64,000 nucleotides of DNA from Chrysaora quinquecirrha. Its lineage: Eukaryota; Cnidaria; Scyphozoa; Semaeostomeae; Pelagiidae. Of the stretch, positions 57,527 through 64,000 are shown piece after piece; position 1 is the stretch's first letter; every line of letters starts with the position of its first letter. Position numbers and translations under genes: made by a program. Location: positions 1,148,501-1,212,500 of the forward strand of contig JACTAT010000036.1 of NCBI GenBank assembly GCA_014526335.1. Direction: 5' to 3'. The notes under the pieces were generated by a model. It had not been told where the DNA came from and did not search any database. It worked only from the letters and a program-made list of their open reading frames with translations.

Positions 57527-60076
57527 GTGAAGATGATGATGATGATGATGATTATTATTATAATAAAGATGATGATGATGAAAATGCTGATGTTGATGAT
57601 GATGATGATGCTGATGATGATGATTGATGATGATGATTGATGATGATGAAAACGAGAAACACTTTTAACATGCTTACATACCATATGTTCATTGTATAGC
57701 AGTACTATACTATATGCTATTGTAAGTACAAGTTTGGCATACTACAGACAGTAACTAGGATAGACCTGTTTTCTTTTCTCTTCTTCAGCTTTGGAAACTT
57801 CCACGCCAGCCTTATCTGTTGCTCTCTTCATAATTGCAATATCAGATCTAATATCTTTCTTGGCATCCTCCATGTATCTCAGTTTGGCTGCCAAGTTTTC
57901 TACCTCAAGTTGCAAATCCGATGCTGAAAGCACAAAAAATCATGAGCAAATGAAAGCAAAGAAAAATGAAGCATGGAAGGAAAATGAACCAGAGATTTTA
58001 GCAGCTAGATAGCTTATAAAGTCCCGTCTAAAATGACGTCAGTTACATCCCAAGTGTAGTCGTTTTCATATCACCTACAAAACGGAGTGACAATCACTCC
58101 AATTTTTGAGCGTTTCATATCGGAAAGCTTTGGTATGATGTAAAGACCAACCCCTATTTGATATGAGAATAAGATGCTAAGGTATGGTGCAAACAGAATC
58201 TTACTCACTTGCTTTATGCTGCTGCTTGAATTCTACCTGTATCTGGTTATACTGTGATCTGACTTCATTTCTAATTGTCTCAAATTTCTTTCTTAATTGC
58301 TCTGTTTCATTTAATTGGTCATGTTCTTTTTCTAAAACCATCTGCTGTCTTGCCAGTTCTTGCTGAACAGAATAAAGCTCAACTCCAAGCTCCTCACGGT
58401 CCTTCTTCTTGAAGTTATTTTCTTCTTGCTAAAGACAGATTTGGATGCATGAATAAAATTAAAGTAATTTTAAAAAAGGTCATGAGACAGGTAAAGATAA
58501 ACTCAACTTAGTATCAGGTGTCCAAAGGAAAGAGAGGTGTGGTTCTTTCTTAATGAAGCTAGAATTGTTGTTACAATTGTATCACAACATGTGTCTACCA
58601 CTGCAAAACCAATGGTTGCCTCTTTTTCTTAGGGTCCCTTCTTGGCTTCTAATGGCTCAAAGGGCAATAAATGGAGTATACTGGGAGACAAAACTTTATT
58701 CTTTAAGTTTATGATTAAAAAGACTGATGCTATTATTTTGTAGTTGTAAATCATTAAGGAAACAAAGCTTACCAATTCTCTCAGTTCGTGTGATACTTTT
58801 TGGATTTGCTTCAGAAGATGTGCTTTATAGGCAGCTTGGAATCTTTTCATCAGTGGCTAGCAACAAAAAAAAATGTTTACCATATAGCACTGTCAAAATC
58901 AAGTAAGCAAGGGTTAAGATCCATCACAGCCCCAAGAAGAGGCAACTAAAAAATAAATGTTCAAACACCTGTAACTTGTAACTTTTATGAATAAATGGTT
59001 CCAGTTTCGGACCCTATTCAAAGGCTGCCTTTCCATGCCTTTATGCATTAAGACCTTTTTAGCAGAAATAGATGGTATCCCCTCCCCCTTTATTGAACCC
59101 AGAGTGGACCTGGCCAATTTTCTTCCCAGGAGATTGTGCCAAGCAAAGGGGCTTAGTATGGAGGAAACTCTATAATGTGCCATAGATCTTCTGAAAAATG
59201 CATCCAAATTCATCTTTGCATGACAGAAGGGTATTCTGTAAGAAAAACAATAGTTTCTTATCTACAGCCCCTCAGTAGAGACTGAGGCCCCACTCACACA
59301 AGAACAATTGTGTACTGTTCCATATTGTTCTGTTCCGAAAAGTGGTATGTTCAGGGATTGTGTTCACATGGGAACGATTCAGATCATACCGTTCCATTTA
59401 GAAACATCTAGCCAATCTTTGTACTATCATATCATAGGTTGACCTTCACATAAGCCGGGCTTAAGATATTTTTTCTTACATGTTCTGGATCTAAGACTAT
59501 CATATCTTCGTCAATATCATCATCATCAGATCCGCTTTCAATGCCAGCATCCATGCCACTGTCTTGCACCTCATCTTGATATTGTGGATCAATGCCAGTC
59601 TCATCATCAACATCCTGAGTTTCAGGCAGTGATGTGAATTCTTGAAAATCACCTTGGGATTCTGAACCAGCTTGCTCTGAAAAAAAAAATAAAAAGTTAT
59701 TCGTTGTAGTTTTATGAATTCTAGATAGGTATTCAAACGACTCTAAAATTAAGTTTGCTAGGAAATTCAAACAATCCCTATCGAAATATGTGTCATGTAA
59801 CGTTCTGAAAGCAATTTGAGCCTCGTTATATTTGAAGTAGGCCCGCAGCTGCGCAGCATCCATACCTTGTCCTTGGCCTGCATTTTGAAGTCCAGGTTGC
59901 CTATTTGGTTTTCGTCCTTCGGGGCTGTCTTCTACATTGTCTTCGTCGTCTAGCCTGAATTCTCTCAAAGCTTTAATCGTCAGCTTGGATACTGCATCTG
60001 TTACAGACTTTTTAGAGCCCTTGGAGGAAGGCCTGGAGAGCTTTTCTTGAGAGGAAGGACGCTTCTTGTCGGCCAT
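46880..60076 (-). CDS. CCDC40: CCDC40, cilia/flagella 96-nm ruler coiled-coil protein, 17 exons
   Basis: CCDC40 (FAP172) pairs with CCDC39 as the axonemal ruler that positions inner dynein arms and the nexin-dynein regulatory complex. Exons in order: 59866-60076, 59480-59676, 58773-58856, 58209-58428, 57766-57923, 57094-57234, 56457-56560, 55580-55823, 54357-54539, 53250-53495, 52405-52621, 51499-51667, 50141-50232, 49304-49513, 48399-48520, 47897-48033, 46880-47128. The acidic N terminus (1-136) is followed by near-continuous coiled coil to about 994; human is ~1,142. Hallmarks: [60 protein letters not shown] and a closing DR.N.EYP segment. All exon phases agree except exon 12, where one base is missing; read literally the frame would end at about codon 691. 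The ATG at 60076 starts a Lys/Ser-rich leader. Confidence 0.93.
47205..47410. repeat. AGCATAGC / AGAGC pentamer repeat
   Basis: Degenerate 5-bp repeat (GCATA, GCAGA, GCAAA) in CCDC40 intron 16, ending in TAATA repeats. Confidence 0.9.
47411..47465. repeat. Dispersed repeat, inverted copy at 53925-53965
   Basis: GGCTAACGCCTATAAAACCC is the exact complement of a segment near 53937-53956, and TGTAATTAAG matches CTTAATTACA there. It may be a SINE tail or another dispersed element. Confidence 0.55.
47512..47880. repeat. AGCATAGC / AGAGC pentamer repeat, second block
   Basis: Same degenerate 5-bp repeat as 47205-47410, reaching to 17 bp from exon 16. Cys-rich minus-strand ORFs here are artefacts. 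Confidence 0.9.
47897..48033 (-). CDS. CCDC40: CCDC40 exon 16
   Basis: Acceptor CGTTTAG, donor [26 protein letters not shown], then [20 protein letters not shown]. Confidence 0.87.
48399..48520 (-). CDS. CCDC40: CCDC40 exon 15
   Basis: Acceptor TCGATTAG, donor [26 protein letters not shown] and AQDASSCDD; coiled coil, less conserved. Confidence 0.85.
48820..49050. repeat. (GAT)n microsatellite
   Basis: About 30 GAT repeats (48820-48920), then an imperfect GATGAT tail, in CCDC40 intron 14. The Asp and Ile/His ORFs are artefacts. Confidence 0.95.
49304..49513 (-). CDS. CCDC40: CCDC40 exon 14
   Basis: Acceptor TTTCAG, donor [46 protein letters not shown] and [20 protein letters not shown]: the most conserved CCDC40 segment. 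Confidence 0.97.
50141..50232 (-). CDS. CCDC40: CCDC40 exon 13
   Basis: Acceptor CAATTTAG, donor GTGAGT. Ends [15 protein letters not shown], like the EEK..LLNQLVEAE block. Confidence 0.94.
50780..51335. repeat. AGTACAGTGGAGGATATTC minisatellite with inverted copy
   Basis: Units such as CAGTACAGTGGAGGGATATC and GGATATTCATTTAAGAGAAG recur in blocks of ~120 bp up to 51215. The following 51240-51335 carries the same units inverted (TACTGATGATATTCCTCCAC). In CCDC40 intron 12. Confidence 0.9.
51499..51667 (-). CDS. CCDC40: CCDC40 exon 12 with apparent 1-bp deletion
   Basis: Acceptor AATTCTAG, donor GTAAGT. The first part reads [15 protein letters not shown] in the expected frame. The rest ([20 protein letters not shown] and [10 protein letters not shown]) is in another frame, starting about 51621. 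One missing base fixes frame, exon phase and residue count together. No alternative splice site rescues it. Confidence 0.85.
51820..52365. repeat. AGACC / ATCAG pentamer repeat
   Basis: Degenerate 5-bp repeat (CAGAC, CAGAT, AAATC, later AGAGC and CAACGATAG) in CCDC40 intron 11, ending about 40 bp from exon 11. Confidence 0.88.
52405..52621 (-). CDS. CCDC40: CCDC40 exon 11
   Basis: Acceptor TGTTGAAG, donor [38 protein letters not shown] and QKKLRIE; ends after one base of the next codon. Confidence 0.92.
53250..53495 (-). CDS. CCDC40: CCDC40 exon 10
   Basis: Acceptor TTTCTAG, donor GTAAGT, 82 codons. [20 protein letters not shown] and [20 protein letters not shown] match the IERKQG..(N/Y)(K)..L block. 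Confidence 0.93.
53735..53905 (+). repeat. SINE family 1 copy (best tRNA head)
   Basis: A-box-like TGGCTTAATGCAGCTGG and B-box GGGTTCGAGCCC, then GGTCTCGATTAG, GGATCCTAGCGACTGGCG and a CACCTT-rich end. In CCDC40 intron 9. Confidence 0.7.
53965..54045. mobile_element. MITE-B-like fragment
   Basis: TTAAAACCCGCATATAAGAA followed about 45 bp later by GGTTCTTATGTAGAG. Shares the MITE-B end. Confidence 0.4.
54357..54539 (-). CDS. CCDC40: CCDC40 exon 9
   Basis: Acceptor TTATTCCAG, donor GTAAGT, 61 codons. [20 protein letters not shown] aligns with the EKLQEH.T..K...Y region of vertebrate CCDC40. Confidence 0.92.
54585..54725. repeat. GGTCTGGTCT pentamer repeat
   Basis: Degenerate 5-bp repeat (TCTGG, TCTGA, TTTGT), the complement of the AGACC-type repeat at 51820, in CCDC40 intron 8. 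Confidence 0.85.
54890..55020. repeat. GGGGTATATAGT minisatellite
   Basis: About four imperfect units of roughly 40 bp with GTATATAGTTGAAGACTAGG, in CCDC40 intron 8. Confidence 0.6.
55580..55823 (-). CDS. CCDC40: CCDC40 exon 8
   Basis: Acceptor TTCTTTTAG, donor [26 protein letters not shown] and [20 protein letters not shown]; coiled coil. Confidence 0.93.
55880..56010 (-). repeat. SINE family 2 copy (reverse)
   Basis: The complement contains A-box-like TAGCTGAGTGG and B-box AGGTTCGAATCCC. In CCDC40 intron 7, facing the copy at 56180. Confidence 0.65.
56180..56270 (+). repeat. SINE family 2 copy
   Basis: CAGTGGAAACGTCGTTGGCT and TAGGTTCGAATCCCATCTAT match the complement of 55926-56003, forming an inverted pair. 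Confidence 0.65.
56457..56560 (-). CDS. CCDC40: CCDC40 exon 7
   Basis: Acceptor TTTAAAAG, donor [26 protein letters not shown] then [11 protein letters not shown], matching the QQW.SSL.G...RDEA block. An overlapping upstream GTAAGG donor would break phase. Confidence 0.92.
56905..57060 (-). repeat. SINE family 1 copy (reverse, decayed)
   Basis: CAGCCAGTCGCTAGGACCTT, then GAGATCTCGACTGGTTGAA and CTCCCGTGGCTGGGGC; the complement follows the family order. In CCDC40 intron 6. Confidence 0.5.
57094..57234 (-). CDS. CCDC40: CCDC40 exon 6
   Basis: Acceptor TTTTTAG, donor [26 protein letters not shown] then [16 protein letters not shown]; 47 codons in phase 0. Confidence 0.93.
57295..57660. repeat. 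(GAT)n microsatellite cluster
   Basis: Imperfect GATGAT tracts in CCDC40 intron 5. Met-, Ile- and His-rich ORFs are artefacts. Confidence 0.95.
57766..57923 (-). CDS. CCDC40: CCDC40 exon 5
   Basis: Acceptor GCTTTCAG. Reads [20 protein letters not shown] and [13 protein letters not shown], ending EEEKRKQ. The donor GTCTAT is weak but required by phase with the next exon. Confidence 0.9.
58209..58428 (-). CDS. CCDC40: CCDC40 exon 4
   Basis: Acceptor TCTTTAG, donor GTGAGT. Contains [20 protein letters not shown] and [14 protein letters not shown]; 73 codons plus one base. Confidence 0.95.
58773..58856 (-). CDS. CCDC40: CCDC40 exon 3
   Basis: Acceptor TTGCTAG, donor [26 protein letters not shown] then VSHELREL: first conserved CCDC40 block and start of the coiled coil. 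Confidence 0.95.
59480..59676 (-). CDS. CCDC40: CCDC40 exon 2
   Basis: Acceptor TTTTCAG, donor GTAAGA. Very acidic ([20 protein letters not shown]). Ends DPEH, which precedes PLMKRF as in vertebrate CCDC40. Confidence 0.9.
59866..60076 (-). CDS. CCDC40: CCDC40 exon 1
   Basis: [20 protein letters not shown] start. Basic then acidic ([13 protein letters not shown]), 70 codons plus one base, donor GTATGG. The frame continues open into the intron, but the GT donor is needed for phase. Confidence 0.82.
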
Positions 60077-60877
60077 TTTGCAAGTGATTTGGATTGGTTG
60101 TTGTCAAGGACGGCGAGGTCATTAGCAACTCAAACCACAAGGAAACAAGGAATGTTGGAGATCGGCTTCGAACAAGGATCCGCTTCTTTCAAAGCGCAAA
60201 AATATTTTTTTATAAAAACACGAGGGAACAATAACACTTTCCGAAATGTCAAAACTTTGCGTATCATTTTAGCAATTTCGCTCTGAAGTACGCTACATAT
60301 TTCAAACAAAATGTCCTCTAAAGGGTGTACAATTTCTCTCTTCGTTTACTCTCTTCGCTCTGTGAGACAAAAATGCTCCAAAAGGCATGGTAAGAATAGT
60401 AGAACCCCATCCCAGAGGCGCAACCCGGTACAATTTTGACTCAATTATGCCCGATGATGCAGAAGCGCGATATGGTGACTTAATAGTTTTTGGGACTGGA
60501 CTCTGATAAATTTTTTCTACTAAGGACAAGGACAGAAAAACGGATAGAAACAATGATACATTTCCTCTGTATTTATTTCTTCAAACAGAATTTAGTTACA
60601 TTCGAACATAAAACACGTGCAAGACAAAATACCGCAAAAAATTATTTAAAAAAAATAAAAAATAAATTGTTTTACTTTTGGTTATTTACAGGTAAAACCC
60701 AAATACAATGGAAAATGCAGTATTTTATTCAACGGAAGATTGAGATATACAACATTAATGTTCACTTCGATATTTAATATTAAATAGTTAATGAAAGTTA
60801 AGACAAAAATTTCTACGCAGTAACTTTACATAAGAATGTGGCCGAATAACCTGAATTACTGTACCGTTGGACTCAAG

Positions 60878-61050
60878 CCCAGAGGGGACTCACTTTAAGT
60901 AACTGATAAGGGTCAGACATTTTTTGGATATCGAAAAATTGGTATATTTTCGGGGTATGAAATTCCTAAAATACGTATATTTTGGGGTTTTTCGAGGACA
61001 GCCTGTATCTGACCCCCGTCATGTATCCATAGTGAGCCCCCCCCTGGGGA
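60878..61050. mobile_element. MITE-F
   Basis: About 170 bp with ~40-bp imperfect inverted ends: AGAGGGGACTCACTTTAAGT with GGGTCAGACA on the left, and TGACCCCC with ATAGTGAGCCCCCCCCTG on the right. Noncoding. Confidence 0.6.
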
Positions 61051-61287
61051 TCTAAATAGCTTTTACGAAGGACACTGAATTATCAAGCACACTAAATGGA
61101 CCAGTTCATATTAAACACACCAATCGATTAAAAACTGTCCACGGTGCTAGTAGTTTGTTTAGGTATTCGCTAAAGTACTTATCGGCAGTACTTATAACCG
61201 ACAGAATTTATCAAATTATTCCATACTGCTCTTTGCTTATCAAATTCTGCAGGCGTATTGTCCCAGTGTGCGTAAAACTACTTTCTT

Positions 61288-61673
61288 AAGCTCCTTGCCA
61301 AAGGAACTTGCATTTTTTGTTGAAAATTTGAAATTTGCTTGTCAACACAATATTTGACTGTTACACAAAGTTTGACCGTTTGGCCATAGGTACCTCAAAA
61401 CATTGCTGAAACAGTTTTGGCTATATCGCATAAAAATTGTCAAAAATGTTTTGCTTGATACAAGCATGAAATACTTCAAAAACATTATTGAGCGAATGCT
61501 TCTTACCAAGAAATGTTTTGAGTTTTAAACTTAGCTAACTGACTTTCTTTTGCAAGCAAAGCAAAAAATGTTTGACGAGCAATGTTTTTTAACGTGGCTA
61601 AACGGTCAAACAACGCTTGTAAAACAAATTCATAATGTTTGAGCAACAATGTTTGATTCTTTGGCCAGTGCCT
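61288..61673. mobile_element. MITE-A copy (decayed)
   Basis: Left end CTCCTTGCCAAAGG, right end AATGTTTGATTCTTTGGCCA. Internal CAAACATT/AATGTTTG words as in 29651-30085. Confidence 0.6.
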
Positions 61674-62038
61674 ATGACAACTTTCAAACATTACCAACTG
61701 AACGATTTTTTTCCTTGTCTTACTTTGTCTTACTCTAATCACTAATAGGCTTGGTAGATAAAAGTTTCAAAGTTTGAAACTCATTGAGCTTGACGTTCGA
61801 AATTCACGATAAGAAAACTTCTATGTCCAACTATTGATGCACTAGATAGGTTCGTTTGCATTCTGGAGACAGTTTTCTCCATTTTATCTATTTAAGTATT
61901 CCAAAAATAACTTGAAGCACAGAAAAAACATCTAATTTTAAGCCTATTATTAAGTTTCAAATAATAAAAAAGAAATATAAAAAATTCACCCTTAAAATTA
62001 TAGGAATTAATTTAGAAATCATAAAAAAGTCAACGATT

Positions 62039-62119
62039 TTACTTTCTTGACTCCTTCTTCTTGAATAGGCCACCTTTCTTGCTTGAGTCTTTTATCTCTA
62101 CATGACTCTTCAGATTAGG
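62039..62119 (-). CDS. PP1-like terminal exon
   Basis: Acceptor [27 protein letters not shown] then KKKESRK and TAA. The joint gives SILK-PNLK, parallel to SFQILKPADK in PP1. Confidence 0.78.
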   Translation of the reverse strand, partial: PNLKSHVEIKDSSKKGGLFKKKESRK

Positions 62120-64000
62120 CTAAATTTAGAAGGAAAGAAAGCTGTGATAAACCTGATTTTAAGATTAATTCTAAAAGAAAGATAGGAACAAACGTTTGAA
62201 AATTGTAAGTGGAAGAAGGAAGGAATGCCCTAGCTTGAAGCGGGAACTGCCGAAGACTTGGGGTAGGAACATTTTGAATCTGGATATGCTAATTCACAAT
62301 ACAAGGGCCCCGGGGTCATGCTCCACCAGAATTGGTGCATTTTTATCGAAGCAATGTAAATGTTTATCTTACTGGAAAGAAGAGGGGTATCTGGATATTT
62401 CTTGAGAGCATGATGGGTGACACTTGGCGCATGCGCTAATACCCAATTTTCAGAAAAGGGATAAATTATTTCCTTGTCAAGCAAGCCTACCGCATATAGC
62501 AGGTTTTGTCCAATTCCACCGTTTCCTATTTCTACTCAACCAGGAGACAAGGTTGTCCAAAAACCTCTGATGTACTTAATTTTACCATCAAAGTCTACGG
62601 AAACTAACTCCTTATGTTGTATGTTGATATACTGGTGGGTTTTAGATTATAACGATAAACTATTAAACCAACCTTTAAAATGCTAAAAGAACATAGTAAA
62701 TTCTGAGACACTTTCATCAATGCACCAGCATTATCGAACTCTCCACAGTAATTAGGTGCGCTGAATAACGTTACGAGCTGGAAGAGAAAATCGGAGGCTA
62801 TCAGTGCAGCCTCCATACAACGGACACCTGTGGGATGAACCTCTGAATCAGGATGCCCGCTAAAGAGAGGTCGTTTCTACTGTTTTACAGAGAAATGACC
62901 TTGGGAAGGCAATGTTTTTCCGTTGATCAGAGGTGTCCGTTGAATAGAGGTTTCCGTTACTGTAGGTTCCAGTGTAAATTGATCCGACTAGGCCGGTCTT
63001 GAACAGGACTTACTCAAGACGTCTCGTCTTAGAACTTTCTTTCTTTCTTAGAGCAGATGGTCTTTGCAAGTCCCGTCTCAAACCTGCAGCATTTTGCTCT
63101 GTACGTCAATGCTTATCAGATAAGCTGAGTTGCATTGCCTGGTTACATGTCCTCCGCGATGAGTTCTAGTGACATCAGTTGCTTACATTGCTACTGATCC
63201 CATCAAATTTGAGGGCCATTTAGGGGGGTACATGTTCCGCTGTTCCCTTGAGAAATCCCCCCCCTCGGTTCCCTGGAGTTTTGTAGGACTATCTTTCAGA
63301 TTGACAGTCAAGCAGATTATGATACCGAGGATTTTATCTGATCCTTGTTTCCCGATGTTTACTTGTTCCTTTAATTTGGGCCATGTTCCCTTGCTCCCCG
63401 TTAGACTTATTATCTTCCTCCCACTCTTTCGGAAACAGCTTCTAACAACTACAACAACATACACCTGTTTCCTCAGTAGTTGGAGCGGGGTGGTGGAGTG
63501 TGGAGGAGCGTAGACTACGACGAATGTAATAAGTCTAGCTCCCCGTATACATTCCGCATGCTCCCATGTTCCCTAGAACCCCTGAACGACCCTCATATCT
63601 CTAATATACCTTATCCTGTGATACTCTAAACAAAAATTGAGATTCAAATTAGCTACATGTATAATACACAATATAGCAAGACATACTTTTCTCTTTTGAA
63701 AAAACTGATAGCCATCCTCAACCACTTGATGAGCTCTTGCAATTAAACTAAGATCATGCCTCTTTAGAAATGCATTGACAACGTCACCACCAAAGGTCCA
63801 AGAAACACCCCTATCATTGTCACCCCAACCAGTTATGTCCTGAAAAACCAGAAATATTACTAACAGTTTAACGTAGTTTTGGATATTTAAAGGAAGAAAG
63901 AGGTCTATGAAGTACGAAAGGCTTTCATTGGACAGTGATGTCATTGGAAAATCAAGAAACATTTTTACCCCTGGAGGAGGACTTGATAAAAATTTGGTAC
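62039..64000 (-). CDS. PP1-family Ser/Thr phosphatase catalytic subunit (3' exons)
   Basis: The C-terminal ~40% of a metallophosphatase of the PPP1C type. Exons: 63969-64000 (partial), 63687-63839, 62673-62777, 62039-62119; all in phase, TAA at 62039-62041. Visible motifs: [32 protein letters not shown] (with the metal-binding His) and [19 protein letters not shown] (beta12-beta13 loop Tyr/Cys). LCSFSILKP retains residues of the RVxF-docking groove. It diverges from canonical PP1 at several fixed positions, and the tail is short and Lys-rich ([11 protein letters not shown]) with no TPPR phosphorylation site, so it is probably a paralogue rather than PP1 alpha/beta/gamma. The N-terminal half is right of the window. 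Confidence 0.88.
62673..62777 (-). CDS. PP1-like exon
   Basis: Acceptor CTCTTCCAG, donor GTTGGT, 35 codons. [20 protein letters not shown], then LLCSFSILK. Confidence 0.93.
62800..62978. mobile_element. MITE-C copy 2
   Basis: CAGCCTCCATACAACGGACA at one end and GGTTTCCGTTACTGTAGGTT at the other, with the same internal words as 40968-41156. It begins about 22 bp upstream of the PP1-like exon 62673-62777. Confidence 0.65.
63687..63839 (-). CDS. PP1-like exon
   Basis: Acceptor TTTTCAG, donor GTATGT, 51 codons. [18 protein letters not shown] and [20 protein letters not shown]. Confidence 0.93.
63969..64000 (-). CDS. PP1-like exon, window edge
   Basis: Reads [10 protein letters not shown] before donor GTAAAA, standing where PP1 has L-W-S-D-P-D-K before the DVQGWG block. 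Cut by the window end. Confidence 0.45.

Larger units (their letters stand above)
60077..62038. other. Intergenic region between CCDC40 and the PP1-like gene
   Basis: Contains the CCDC40 upstream region, MITE-F (60878-61050) and a decayed MITE-A (61288-61673). No gene seen. 60300-60877 and 61674-62038 show nothing recognisable. Confidence 0.5.

Noticed and set aside
63169..63513. 114-codon plus-strand frame near the PP1 gene
   Set aside because: Lies in a PP1 intron on the opposite strand, with no domain and no splice context.

Overview
The window is nuclear DNA from an animal. It is AT-rich, the genes have many small exons (26-461 bp) with GT-AG introns, and the introns and gaps are full of satellites, minisatellites, SINEs and MITE-like elements. 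Gene content (a motile-cilium coiled-coil protein, a tRNA thiolase subunit, a cyclic-nucleotide-binding protein, a PP1-type phosphatase) fits a ciliated metazoan. The repeat style, including a Penelope/hammerhead-like fragment, suggests a cnidarian such as a coral or anemone, but that is inference.

Layout. (1) 1-19,969, + strand: the last 11 coding exons of CTU2 (cytosolic tRNA 2-thiolation subunit 2); its 5' part lies left of the window. One intron (5,256-19,728) is swollen by a ~12.7 kb satellite of ~1.09 kb monomers. (2) 20,549-24,990: a second satellite (~197 bp monomers, about 23 copies) in the gap between the convergent 3' ends of CTU2 and CNBD2. (3) 25,992-42,601, - strand: a complete 17-exon CNBD2-like gene, 689 codons plus stop, every exon junction in phase, including one GC-AG intron that the reading frame requires. 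(4) 46,880-60,076, - strand: a complete 17-exon CCDC40 gene, about 994 codons, needed for 9+2 cilium inner-dynein-arm/96-nm ruler assembly. The sequence as given has an apparent one-base deletion in exon 12. (5) 62,039-64,000, - strand: the 3' exons of a divergent PP1-family serine/threonine phosphatase.

The three - strand genes run head to tail. CCDC40 acts in cilia and vertebrate CNBD2 is a sperm/testis protein, so a shared ciliary/flagellar context is possible. CTU2 is housekeeping and unrelated.

Repeats. Two dispersed tRNA-derived SINE families, at least six families of small inverted-repeat elements, two large satellites with higher-order structure, and many minisatellites in the introns. 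No prokaryotic, CRISPR or viral system is seen. Exon boundaries were derived by hand from splice signals, phase and recalled family similarity, with no alignment run.
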